A program made the translations under genes and the position numbers. 64,000 nucleotides of DNA from NCBI RefSeq assembly GCF_000313135.1, contig NW_004457554.1:521329-585328 (forward strand), read 5' to 3'. Origin of the DNA: Acanthamoeba castellanii str. Neff (taxonomy: Eukaryota > Discosea > Longamoebia > Acanthamoebidae). This document shows, piece by piece, positions 16,724-27,635 of the stretch; position 1 is the first letter of the stretch, and each line of letters begins with the position of its first letter. Under the pieces are notes generated by a model. The model was given only the letters and a program-made list of their open reading frames with translations. It was not told the DNA's origin and searched no databases.

Positions 16724-18767
16724 ATGGAGGAAGACAAGAAGGTGGTGCCTGCAGATGATGGAGGCGGCGGCACGAGCCTGGGCGGCACCAGCTTGGGCGG
16801 AGGAACGATGTTGGGCGGGGCTGCCAAATCGAACAAGGCCCGTAAAAATCGCAAGAAGAAGAAGAAGACGGGACCCAAGCCCAACGCCACCGGTGGCGCA
16901 ACGCAGGACAAGGCCCCTGAACATGATAGCGGAGATGAGGAGGAGGATGTGAAGCCCACAGATGAAAAGAGAGCAAAGAAGGACGTCGTCGGCAATTCCA
17001 ACAATCGAAAGCCATCGAAGCCCGGCGCCGCTGCCATCGCAGCTTTGTCTGCGCGCTCCTCTAAAGCGAATGTGAAGAAGGGGCGAGCCGAGAGTAGCAA
17101 GTCGGCCAATGCCAAGAAGCAGGCCGGAAAGGGGAATCGAGATGAAGACGAAGACGACGGCTCCTCGTCCGATGAGGGCGGCGATGACAGCAGCTCGGGC
17201 GAGGACGACTCGGATGAGGACGAGGGAACGGAGGACTACGTGAAGGGAGGCTACCACCCGGTGCAGGTGGGCGAGCTCTACAACCGACGGTACCGCATCG
17301 TGCGCAAACTCGGCTGGGGCCACTTCTCCACCGTGTGGCTTGTGCACGACACCACGTACGTTGTTCCATCTCTTACCTCTTCATCAAAAATGATGAGAAT
17401 GTTATCAATCTCTAATCGCACATCATCACCATCATTTGCCACCAGCACCCCGCACACGCACCGAGCGCTCAAGATCGTGAAGAGCGCGACCGAGTACACG
17501 GAGGCGGCGATGGACGAGATCGAGATGCTCAACAAGCTCACGCAGCAGGACCCCAAGGACGACAAGCACGTGGTGCATCTGCTCGACCACTTCCACCACC
17601 GCGGCCCCAACGGCAAGCACGTCTGCATGGTCTTCGAGACCCTGGGCTGCTCGCTGCTCGACCTCATCAAGCGCACCAACTACCGCGGCCTCCCGCTCGC
17701 CATCGTGAAGCGAATAACCAAGCAGGTGCTGGTGGGCCTCGACTACATCCACAGCCTCCAGCTCATCCACACCGACCTCAAGCCCGAGAACGTGCTCCTC
17801 CTCGCGGCCGACGACGGCGCCGGCGGTGCCGGTCCGGTGGGCGCGGGCGCCTCAGACGACGCGGCGGCCGGCGGCAGCAGCAGCGCCAAGCTCACCAAGA
17901 ACCAGCGGCGCAAGCGGCAGCTCAGGCTCAAGGACGACGAGCCCACGCCACCGCCCCAGACCATCGAGTCGGCGACGGTCGTGGCTGCGTCGGCGTCGGT
18001 AGTGACGGTGACGGCGGAGCTGTCGGTCGAGACGCCAGCGGACACCGCCGGCGAGAGCGAGAAGTCGGCAGCAGAGCCGGTGGTGGCAGAGGTGGCGGAA
18101 GAAGAGGCCAAGAAGAAGGAGACGGAGGCGGAGAAGAAGAGCGCGAACGCGGCCAGCAGCGGCCTGAGCCTCGAGCCGACCGACTACACGGTGAAGATCG
18201 TGGACTTTGGCAACGCGTGCTGGACCCACAAGCACTTTACCGATGACATCCAGACGCGGCAGTATCGGTCGCTGGAGGCCATCGTGGGCGCCAAGTACTC
18301 CACACCCGTCGACATGTGGTCCATGGCCTGCATCGTCTTCGAGCTCGCCACCGGCGACCTCCTCTTCGAGCCCCGCTCCGGCAAGAACTTTGACAAGAGC
18401 GACGGTACATTCGTCATCATCTTCATCATTCATTCATTCATTCATCTTCATCTTCGTCATCATCTCACGCTTTCTATTCGATGCAGATCATCTGGCGCAG
18501 TTCATCGAGACGCTGGGCAACATTCCGAAGGCGATCGCCTCGCGAGGCAAGTACGCGCGCCGGTACTTCAACCGGCTGGGCAAGCTCAAGTACATCGGCA
18601 ACCTCCAGTACTGGCCGCTGGAGGAGGTGCTCAAGGAGAAGTACCACCTGCCCGCCGACGAGGCCGCCGCGCTCAGCTCCTTCCTGCGGCCCATGCTCGA
18701 GTACGACCCGGCCAAGCGAGCCACCGCCAAGCAGTCCCTCCAGCACCCGTGGCTGCAGGGCGTGTAG
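16724..18767 (+). CDS. SR-protein kinase (SRPK family)
   Basis: Three exons (16724-17355, 17446-18404, 18487-18767) give 623 residues. The first about 180 residues are low complexity: basic runs (KARKNRKKKKK), then a strongly acidic Ser/Asp/Glu stretch. The kinase follows: KLGWGHFSTVW, ALKIVKS, VFETLGCSLLDLIK, HTDLKPENVLL, KIVDFGNACW, QTRQYRSLE and PVDMWSMACIVFELATGDLLFEP. An insert of about 130 residues separates HTDLKPEN from the DFG region, as expected for the SRPK spacer that splits the kinase. SRPKs phosphorylate Arg-Ser repeats of SR splicing factors and control their nuclear entry. The neighbours on the right are two further splicing genes. Confidence 0.92.
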
Positions 18768-18936
18768 ACATCTTCTTCTTCTCCATCTTCATTTTCATCA
18801 TCACCTTCTTCTCCGCCATCAAGAACGATCATTGGTTTCATACTCCATCTTATTGTCCTTTTCCAGAAGAGAGAAGAAAGAGAGAAGAGAAGAAGAGAGA
18901 AGACGATGATGATGACGATGACGAAGAAGATGATGA

Positions 18937-21026
18937 TCAGGAAGAGGACTCGGCGGCCTTCCATTGGTGGGCCTTCTGGAGAATGCGGAGGTTGGGGAGG
19001 GCGGCCTGCTCGTCGGGGAAGATGTAGTCGTAGTACTCCTCCCAGCCGGCGGCGGTGCCGTCGTCGGTCTTGATCGGGCGCCGCTTCTTGATGCGCTTGG
19101 GGAGGAGGGCGTTGACGCGGGCGAGGCCCTTCTCGTCGGCGGCCTGCTCCTCGAACTGCTTCCAGCTCTGGACCAGCAGGACGCGCTCCTCCTTGAGGCC
19201 GGCGTTCTTGAGGTACTTGTAGGCGTCCTCGTAGGTGGTGCGGGCGTCGTCGGCGCGGCCGGCGATGGTGGCGAGGAACTGGGCGTAGGAGATCCAGACC
19301 TTGACGTGCTTGGTGCGCTCGAGGAGGCGCCGGTAGAGGAGCTCGGTGCGCTCGGCCTCCTCCTGCTCGATCTCAAAGTCGATGTAGGCCTTCCACAGCA
19401 CCTCGGGCATGTCGAGCAGCGGCTGCTCGACGGCGAGGTCGTAGATGGCGCGCGCGCGCTCGACCTCGCCCAGCTGGCGCTCGAGCTCGGCGTAGGAGGT
19501 CCACGCCGAGCACTTGTCGGGGTGTCGCTCGACGTAGGCCTCGTACAGGCGCCGGCAGCGGTCGACGTTGCCCAGCTGGAGCTCGAGCTGGATGTAGAAC
19601 TTGAACACCTTCTCCTTCGGGGCCATGCCGATGCCGTGCCCGAGCACCGACCGCGCGCCGGCCAGGTCGAGCTGTCGGATCTCGAACTGGGCGGCCATGG
19701 TCCAGGCCTTGCTGAAGGAGAAGCTCTGGTGGGGGATGATGCGCAGCAGCTGCTTGTAGACCTCGCGCGCGCGCCCGGCGTCGTTGGCCTGGAGCTCCTC
19801 GTAGAGCGCGTAGTTGATCCACAGGTAGATGTAGCGCCGCCAGAAGCGCTTGTCGGCGGCCGGGGGCACGTTGGCGATGGCCCGCTCGTAGATGTCGCGC
19901 ACGCGCTCGGCCGGCGAGTTGATCTCCTCGAGGCGCACGTAGTCGAACCAGATGTCGTAGTTGTGGGTGTTGGTCTTGAGCTCCTCCTCGTACTGGAAGC
20001 GGCGCTTGCCGACGATGACGTCCTCGATGTCGCTGCGCTGGCCGTGCTGCTTCTCAAACGTGATGAACATGCGGTAGAGGTCGTCGGCCCGCGCCTTCGG
20101 GATGTGGTCGAGCGCGTACTTGTAGATCGCGCGCGCGCGGTCGTACTCGCGCGCGCGCTCCTCGAACTCGGCAAAGGCGATGAAGAGCAGCTCGTCGTTG
20201 GCCAGGTCGCCCAGGTAGTCGATGGCCTTCTCGTAGACCTCGCGCGACCGCGCCACCTCGCCCAGCTTCTCCTCGAAGCGCGCCCAGCGGACCCAGGTCT
20301 TGACGGTCGGGTTGCTCTGTACATACCGTTGGTAGACCGACCGCGCGCGCTCCACCTCGCCGTTGCCGCATCTCGAACTTGACGTAGGAGTTCCAGGCCT
20401 GCTCGTCGGGCTGCCACTCCATCCATCGCTCGAAGATCTGTCGCGCATTGGCGTAGTTGCCCAGGATGTCCTCCATGTAGATGTACTTGTACCAGAACTG
20501 GCTGACGCGCGGGAGGAGCGTGACCGCGCGATCCCACAGGTTGCGGGCGAGGTTGACGTTCTTGTGCTTCATCTCCATCTCGGCGTACTTGAGCCAGATG
20601 GTGACATTGCGGTACTCCACATCGAGCGCGCGCTCGTAGACGTTGCGCGCCCGCTCCATCTCGCCCTGGCTGTCCTCCCAGGCGGCATACTTGAGCCAAT
20701 TTGTGATGAGGCCGCGCTGCCTGCGAATCTGATCCTCGAATTCCTTACGCTTCCGCAATCGATACTCGTCCAATTCCTCCTTATCGGTGATCTTCTGCTT
20801 GGGCGGCTGGATTTCTTCCTCCTGCCGCTCCTGCGCCTCGCGAATGATCTGCTCGGCAGTGATCTGGATCTCGGCCGCCGACTTGTTCTTCACCTATATC
20901 GTTCAATCGACAAAATTTGGGGGGGGATCAGTTGGGCGATTAACAAAATGAGCAAGGCATAAATGACGAATCAATTTGGAGGCAGCTTCGTACCTGCGGA
21001 GCACGCTGGCCTCTTCGGTCTCCCAT
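18937..21026 (-). CDS. CRNKL1: Crooked-neck/Clf1 HAT-repeat splicing factor (one frameshift)
   Basis: Exon 1 (21026-20994) encodes [11 protein letters not shown]. The intron runs 20993-20894, and exon 2 (20893-18937) carries the rest. [40 protein letters not shown] and [13 protein letters not shown] are family signatures. The body is a chain of half-a-TPR (HAT) repeats (W..YA..E......AR..YERAL) over about 650 residues. Crooked-neck/Clf1 is a scaffold of the Prp19-associated complex that helps bring the tri-snRNP into the spliceosome. The reading frame breaks once near 20370, between FEMR and NGEVERAR. One extra base relative to family spacing is the simplest reading, and a sequencing error is likely because both sides are well conserved. 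The gene shares a 176-bp divergent promoter region with the DDX42 gene. Confidence 0.9.
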
Positions 21027-21202
21027 CTTGAATTGTCACACGACTGCCGGCCGCCCTATCTTTCCTTTATTTTGCGACAGTGACCCCAGGAAAAAAAGTC
21101 GAGAAAAGTTGGGATTAAGCTTGTTTCTCGAAACCTATTGCGAAAAGTTTGCGAAACAAAAGAAAAACAAAATAAAGACAACCCACAAATTGATAGAGAG
21201 AG
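21027..21202. promoter_or_regulatory. Divergent promoter region CRNKL1 / DDX42-like
   Basis: 176 bp separate the start codons of two splicing genes transcribed away from each other. The segment is AT-richer than the flanking exons. No specific element is recognised. Confidence 0.5.
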
Positions 21203-23724
21203 ATGAAGCGCGGGCCGCAGTCAGGGTTCTCGGGGTTCTCTGGCTTCGCCATGGGCGACAAGAAGCGGGGCCGCTTTGAGGACACGGAGGAACGCAAACG
21301 CCCCCCGCCTGCAGCACTCCTCGGATTTGATGATGAGGAGGCAGCCAGCGATCGGCACCATGATGCCAAAGAGGAGCCAAACGAAGAAAAGCAAAACGTG
21401 GAGGCAGCGGATGCCGAGGACGAGGTCGACCCCTTGGACGCATTCATGGAGGGAATTCACGACACCGTCAAGAAGGAGAAGGCCGGCATAATCAAGCCTG
21501 CCCAGACCAAGGTGCGTGTAGTGGACTTTGGCTGCTCATCTTGTTGCCATCTTGGCACCCTCTACTACGACGCTTCTGTTCACCAACGAACTCACGCCAC
21601 TCGTCATGTCGCTGTGCAGGCGCTGGTGGCAGAATTCGAGGAGGAGGACCCACTGGAGAGCTTCATGAAGCACATGAAAGAGAAGGAGAAGGAGGAGCGC
21701 GAGGGCAACGGCGATGACGTAGATGACGACGATCTAGAGTATGACTTGCTACATGCCCGTTCATGTGTGCTGCACAGCTTGTAACGATAACGTTCTACGT
21801 TCTACGTTTTTCTTCTTCTTCTATTACTACACACCAGTTACGACTCTGATGATAACCCGCTGGTGGAGCGCAAGAAGGAGATCGAGGCGCTGGCACCGCT
21901 GGACCACTCGCAGATCCACTACGAGAGCTTCAAGCGCGACTTCTACGTGGAGCCCGAGGAGGTGACCCGGATGACCGAGGCCGAGGTGCACGACTACCGC
22001 CAGATGTACGACATTCGCGTGGAGGGCGCGCCGCAGCGCATTCCGCGGCCGGCCAAGGCCTTCGAGCACTTCCGGCTGCCCGACAAGCTGCAGCGCGAGA
22101 TCGAGCGCCAGGGCTTCGGCGCGCCGACGCCGGTGCAGAAGCAGGCCGTGCCGTGCGTCATGCGCGGGCTCGACGTCGTGGCGCAGGCGCGCACCGGCTC
22201 GGGCAAGACGCTGGCCTACGTGCTGCCCATGCTCGTGCACCTGCTCGACCAGCCGGCGCTGGCGCCCGGCGACGGACCCATCGCCATCATCCTCGCGCCG
22301 ACGCGCGAGCTCGCCGCGCAGATCCACCGCGAGACGCGCAAGTTCGCCAAGCGCGTCAACGTGCGCGTGGGCGCGGTCTACGGCGGCAAGAACACGTACG
22401 ACCAGGCCAAGGAGCTCAAGGCCGGCGTCGAGGTGGTGGTCGCCACGCCCGGCCGGTTGATCCACATGGTGCGCAAGGGCACTCTGAGCATGCGCCGGGT
22501 GACCTACATGGTGCTCGACGAGGCCGACCGCATGCTCGACCTCGGCTTCGAGCCGCAGGTGCGCTCCATCGCCGGCCAGACCCGGCCCGACCGCCAGACC
22601 ATGCTCTTCTCGGCCACCTTCAAGCGCGGCGTCGAACAGCTGGTCAGCGACCTCCTCACCCACCCGGTGCGCATCAACATCGGCACCGCGGGCGAGGCCC
22701 ACCCCGACGTCCAGCAGGTGGTTCACATCATGCAGTCTGACACCGACAAATGGCCGTGGCTCATGGAGCACCTCTCGGTCTTCGCCATGACCGGCCAGGT
22801 GCTCATCTTCGTCGCCACCAAGCACGGCTGCGAGCTGCTCTCGCGCAGCCTCGAGGAGGCCGGCTTCGCCTGCGGCGGCCTGCACGGCGACAAGGCCCAG
22901 GCCGAGCGCACGTCGGTCGTCAACGGCTTCCGCGCGGGCCGCGTCGGCATCTTAGTGGCCACTGACGTGGCCGCACGCGGTCTCGACATCCCCACCGTGC
23001 GCACGGTGGTCAACTACGACGTGGCGCGCGACATCCACTCGCACATTCACCGCGTGGGCCGTACGGGCCGCGCGGGCCAGTCGGGCGTCGCCTACACGCT
23101 CATCACCCGCAACCAGTCGGTCTTTGCCGCCCACCTCACCAGCTCCCTACAGGCCGCCAAGCAGAACGTGCCACCCGAGCTGCTCCAATTGGTACTTTCT
23201 TCTCGGCCATGCGTGTGCGGTGTGTGTGTGTGCGGTGTGTGTGTGTGTGTTCTCACTAGACATGATGTGGTTGCTTGGCGCAGGCTTCGACAGTAAAATG
23301 GTTCCGTCGCACCGGAGGTGTGGGCGGCGGAGCGCCGCACTCGCACGACCGAAACAGAAGAGACGGCGGAGGCGAGGGCGCCCCTCGCCGCACCTCCGGC
23401 ATCGGATTCGGCGGCAGCGGCGGCGGTGGCCGAGGAGGAGGCCCGGGCAGCGCCCGCGGTAGGGGCGGCCACCGCGGTGGATCGGACAGAGGTTCGCCCA
23501 TCTCCTTTCTCTTCCACCACCACCACCACTGACAAGAAGACGATGCATGTTGTTGTTCACCACTTCCCACTTTCTCACACCTCCTTCATCATCCTCTCCA
23601 TCGTCGTATACGTTCAGGGAGAGGAGGTGGACAGGGCAGCGGCAGCAAGCCAGGGTACCAGCACGGCATGTTCCAGGCCTTCCGCCCATCTTCCGACTCA
23701 GGCTGGCGATCGACCCAGCAGTAG
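21203..23724 (+). CDS. DDX42: DDX42-like DEAD-box RNA helicase
   Basis: Five exons (21203-21511, 21620-21738, 21838-23191, 23284-23491, 23618-23724) give 698 residues. The N-terminus is acidic and contains two DPLDAFM/DPLESFM motifs plus YDSDDNPL, as in DDX42 and Prp5-type helicases. Helicase motifs in order are ARTGSGKT (I), PTRELAAQI (Ia), TPGRL (Ib), VLDEADRML (II), FSATF (III), LIFVATK (IV), TDVAARGLDIP (V) and HRVGRTGRAG (VI). The C-terminus is Gly/Arg-rich and ends ...GWRSTQQ. DDX42 (SF3b125) acts with the U2 snRNP during spliceosome assembly. The adjacent SRPK and Crooked-neck genes fit that setting. A second in-frame Met (MGDKKRG) lies about 16 codons downstream. Confidence 0.92.
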
Positions 23725-23826
23725 TTGTGGTGGAGGTCACACACGAAGCTCTCATTCTTTCCAAAAGAAAAAACCTTTTCTTTCTATTTTCTTTGTTTCC
23801 TCGTATTTGTGAGTGTGCAAGGAGAG

Positions 23827-26800
23827 ATGGAAGGTAGCGCAGGAAGAGCTGAGCAGTTGCTGCACGGGGGTGAGGGCGTGTGGAGCGGCCCGCCGTCGGT
23901 GACGGAGCGCGTGAACGAGGCGAGTGTGGAGATGGACGTGGTGTCCCCTACCGGGTTTCTCCGCGTGTGCCGCCACTCCGACGCGCAGCTCTTCTCCGGC
24001 TGGCGCTCTGGTCTCAGCGTCTACGACCTCCTCCCCTCCCTCGACCACCTCGTACTCCCTCTCTCCCTATACTTATTTTATTTGTATTATTATTTGTATT
24101 ATTTTATTATATTTGTATATTTGTATATTTGTATATTTGTATATTTGTATATTTGTATATTTATTACTTCTTTATTGAGTATTTGTCAAAAATAATAAAA
24201 ATATCGGAGGTCTCCGGGCAGTGACTAACGTCGGCCCACCGGGCGAGAGCAGGTGACGGTGGTGGCTTCGCTGTTGAGGGCTCCCGCACAGGAGGAAGCG
24301 GCCGTTGTGCTCTCGGGCTGCGGCACCTCAGGCCGGTACGCTCCTCCTTCACCATATGCCGGGGCGATGGTCATTGATGATGATGACGATGATGATGATG
24401 ATGGCGATGACGATGCATCGAACAACGTGTAGGCTGGCCTTCTTCCTGAGCCGTGGATTCAATGAGCTGCTGGTGGGACTGGGCCGCAAGCCCCTCTTCT
24501 ACTACCTCGTCTCCGGTTCGCTCTCTCCTTGATGCAAAGATGGAGCGCATGCACTACACACAACACACAACACACGGCACGCACACGACATGTGACACAC
24601 ACACACACGGCACGCACACGACACACCACACATGCGCGCACTACACGACACACGCAGCACTAAAGAGGGACCGGTTCCGCACTCGTGCAGGAGGCGACGA
24701 GGCGGTAATCGCGTCCAGGGAGAGCGCCGAGGACAATCCCCACCTGGGCACCCAGGTACGTACCCGTCCCACGGTCCAGTCCCAATCAAGCGGGTCGGAA
24801 CCCGTCGTGTTGGGGCTCCTCTCACCACAGTTTGTTCCCACTCAATCGACGGCGCAATGGCACCATTTTAGGACTTGATCGCGATCACAAAGGGCAAGGC
24901 CCGTGTTCTCTTCGTGGGCATCACGTGCGGCTTCAGGTGCGTACACCATTATTTTGTCGACTGGGAGCCTCAGCTGATCAGGTTATTCACTCTCCCCCTC
25001 CCCTCTCCTTGTTGTCCAGCGCGGGCTATGTGGCGGGCCAGCTCGTCTACGCCATGAGCCAGCCCCACTTTTCCAGCGTTCTTCTCGGCTTTAACCCGGG
25101 TACGGACCCTCTGCGTGTGTGTGTCGTGTGTCGTGTATCGTGTGTCATGTGTCGTGTGTCGTGTGTCGTGTGTCGTGTGTCGTGTGTTGCGTGGCTGATG
25201 CCCGGTGGTGGGGATGACACAGTGAGCCTGGCGAGGGATAACCCCATCGAGAAGTGGGACCACACGTTCAAGCAGGTCGCCGTGCGCCTGCAGCAAGCCC
25301 ACCTCCGCGACCTCGCCGACAGCGCCGGCGCTCCGCCGCGTCACTACGTTCTCAACCCTCGTAACAGCTCCAAACCCCGCCTGCTCGCCCTCCACCGCCA
25401 TTCACTCAATGACGACTGTGTCGTGTGTCGTGTGTCGCGCGTGTCGCGTGTCGCGTGTCGTGCGATAGTGGTGGGACCTGAGACGCTGACGGGGTCTAGC
25501 CGAATGAAGGGCGGCAGCGCGACCAAGTTCCTGCTGGAGACGATCTTTGCGCGCGCCATCGCCGAGGTGGGCGGCGTCGACCTGGTTCCGTCGCCCTCGG
25601 CCGACGCGCCCCTCTTCCCCAAGCCCGTCACCACCGAAGGCCTGCTCCAAGCCTACGAGATCACCTACAGGCAAGCCCCGCACAGCTCCTGATTGCCCAG
25701 GCCCTGGCATTCATCTCATGCGTATTGTGTGTCGTGTGTGTGTCGTGTGTGTCGTGTGTGTGTCGTGTGTGTCGTGTGTGTCGTGTGTGTCGCGTGTGTC
25801 GTGTGTGTCGCGTGTGTCGTGCTGAATGCTGTGGTGTAGGGGCGCTTACAACTCGCTCGAGAACGTGACCCCGTTGATGGTCGCGGCCGGTGAAAGCCTC
25901 AAGCAGGGCGGCCACGTCTACTACCTCTCCACGGGCAGCATTGCCGTGCTCACGACCATCGACGCCTCTGGTGCGACTGAATCCTGTAAGATGGAGTGCT
26001 GTGCGCCCTACTCACGTCATTCGTGCAACCCAACAACACACCCGCAGAGTGCCCGCCCACATTCGGTTCCAAGTTCACTGACGTGCAGGCCTTCGTCCAC
26101 AACGGCTGGAAGAACATGGGTACACTACTTCGCTCAAGAATTATATATATATATTTACAAATATTCTCAATAATAATAATAATAATCAACAATAATTCCT
26201 CCTGATAGTATTGAAGATTGAGAGAGATAAACAATAAATAATATTGTGGTGCCAAAAGGTAATAGAGATGGCGACCTGACCAGCGTCAGCGAGAAGTTCC
26301 ACCTCTCGTGGGACGACTTCGAGAAGGAGGCCTTGCCCAACCTGACCAGCGCGGACCTCGTTCTGTTTGTCGATTTCGACGATGACGCCAACCCCGCCAC
26401 GGCCGACATCCAGCGCCTCCTGCAGGAGGTCCGAAAGACCCCCGCCAACTTGAGCGCTCTCCTCATCGCCCGCAGGCTGCAGACCGTACGTCGCACGCAC
26501 CGCACGCACACGCACCACCGCACACGCATTATCGCACACGCACACGCAGGTTGCTAAGGTGTGTGCGATGGAATGTGCGCAGGAGACGAAGCTGCGCAGC
26601 TTCCTGACGCAGACCGTGCGCGTGTGCGCTGTGGTCGCGGTGCCCTACGTGGACATCGTGCCGGGCCTCCGCTCGTTCGGCGAGTTGGCCGCCAAGTTCG
26701 CGCTCAACGCCATCTCCACCTACGCCCACGTCGCCATCGGCAAGGTCTACAAGAACCGCATGATCGGTACACCTCGCTCGCTCGCTCCCTCTCCCTCCGC

Positions 26801-27379
26801 CCCAGCCACTCGCTAGCTCAACCAATTGTTTTTAACTTTCACACATCATTGTCTCCAGACCTGTCCGTGAGCAACACCAAGCTGTTCCACCGCTCGGTGA
26901 ACATCGTCTCGGAGCTCATGGGCGTCTCAACGGTACGTAGTAATAATTATTCTAATTTATATATACCTAATTTATATATATATATATTTGTTATTTATTA
27001 TTTTAATTTTTCATAATTATTTGTTCTTTTTTTGCAGGAGGAGGCGACGACGTGCATCTTGCGGTCGATCTACCTGGTGGACGACCTCACGAGCGACATC
27101 ACCGAGCGGTCCATCTCGCGCCACCTCGAGGCCGCCACCACCGGCCGCAGCAAAGTCGTCCCTCTCGCCCTCATCCTGGTACACTCTCTTGCCTACGTGT
27201 GCGTGTGCGTGTGCGTTCGTGCGTGTGCGTGTTGCATCAATCAGCTGACGTGTGTCGTGTGTCATGTGCGTTTCGTGTCGTGGCAGGCGAGCACGCCGAT
27301 GCCAGTGGCACAGGCCCTCGAGAAGCTCGACGCGCAGCCCATCGTGCGCAAGCTCATCGCCGAAGCTGCGCGCCCATGA
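23827..27379 (+). CDS. GCKR: Glucokinase regulatory protein homologue (two SIS domains)
   Basis: Fifteen exons (23827-24051, 24253-24335, 24433-24515, 24691-24755, 24872-24936, 25020-25099, 25223-25360, 25469-25670, 25840-25970, 26048-26119, 26259-26485, 26583-26766, 26859-26932, 27038-27178, 27287-27379) give 620 residues, close to the animal protein's length. SIS domain 1 has VVLSGCGTSGRLAF and the conserved RDNPIEKW and GSSRMKGGSATK motifs. SIS domain 2 begins around YNSLENVTPLM. In animals the protein binds glucokinase in a fructose-phosphate-sensitive way; the superfamily also contains bacterial MurQ etherases. Which role applies in an amoeba cannot be read from sequence. The intron after exon 8 has a GC donor (CAG|GCAAGC). 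Confidence 0.85.
24075..24170 (+). repeat. AT-rich tandem repeat in GKRP intron 1
   Basis: Consecutive copies of an 8-bp unit (TATATTTG) lie in the first intron of the GKRP-like gene, in sharp contrast with the GC-rich exons. Confidence 0.75.
25671..25839 (+). other. Probable GC-AG intron in GKRP-like gene
   Basis: The donor is CAG|GCAAGC, the preferred GC-donor context. The acceptor is TAG|GGGCGC. The join restores ITYRGAYNS, and no in-frame GT alternative is near. The intron body is a GTGTGTCGT-type repeat. Confidence 0.75.
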
Positions 27380-27635
27380 TCCTCCTTCATGATGGGCATT
27401 AGCCCAGCAGAGGTCCGTTGAGCTCTGGGTCACTTTCATCAGAATTTCAAGACCGAACCTTCTGCAGTCCCATCAAGACACACCCAACTCCATCTTCATC
27501 TTCACGTCAGCAGCAACACCAAGAAAGTAATTTAATTCATAATCAACAACACTTCACCAAAGGCAAGATTAGCGGGAGACGAGAGCATTACAGCGATTAG
27601 GGAGATCACCATACATCAAAATAAAATAGAATAAA

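Noticed and set aside
18964..20382. Large plus-strand Leu/Val/Gly-rich open frame opposite Crooked-neck
   Set aside because: It is an antisense shadow of GC-rich HAT-repeat codons with no domain signature.
21827..22885. Large minus-strand open frame opposite the DDX42 helicase core
   Set aside because: High GC3 creates a stop-free antisense frame. All helicase motifs are on the plus strand.
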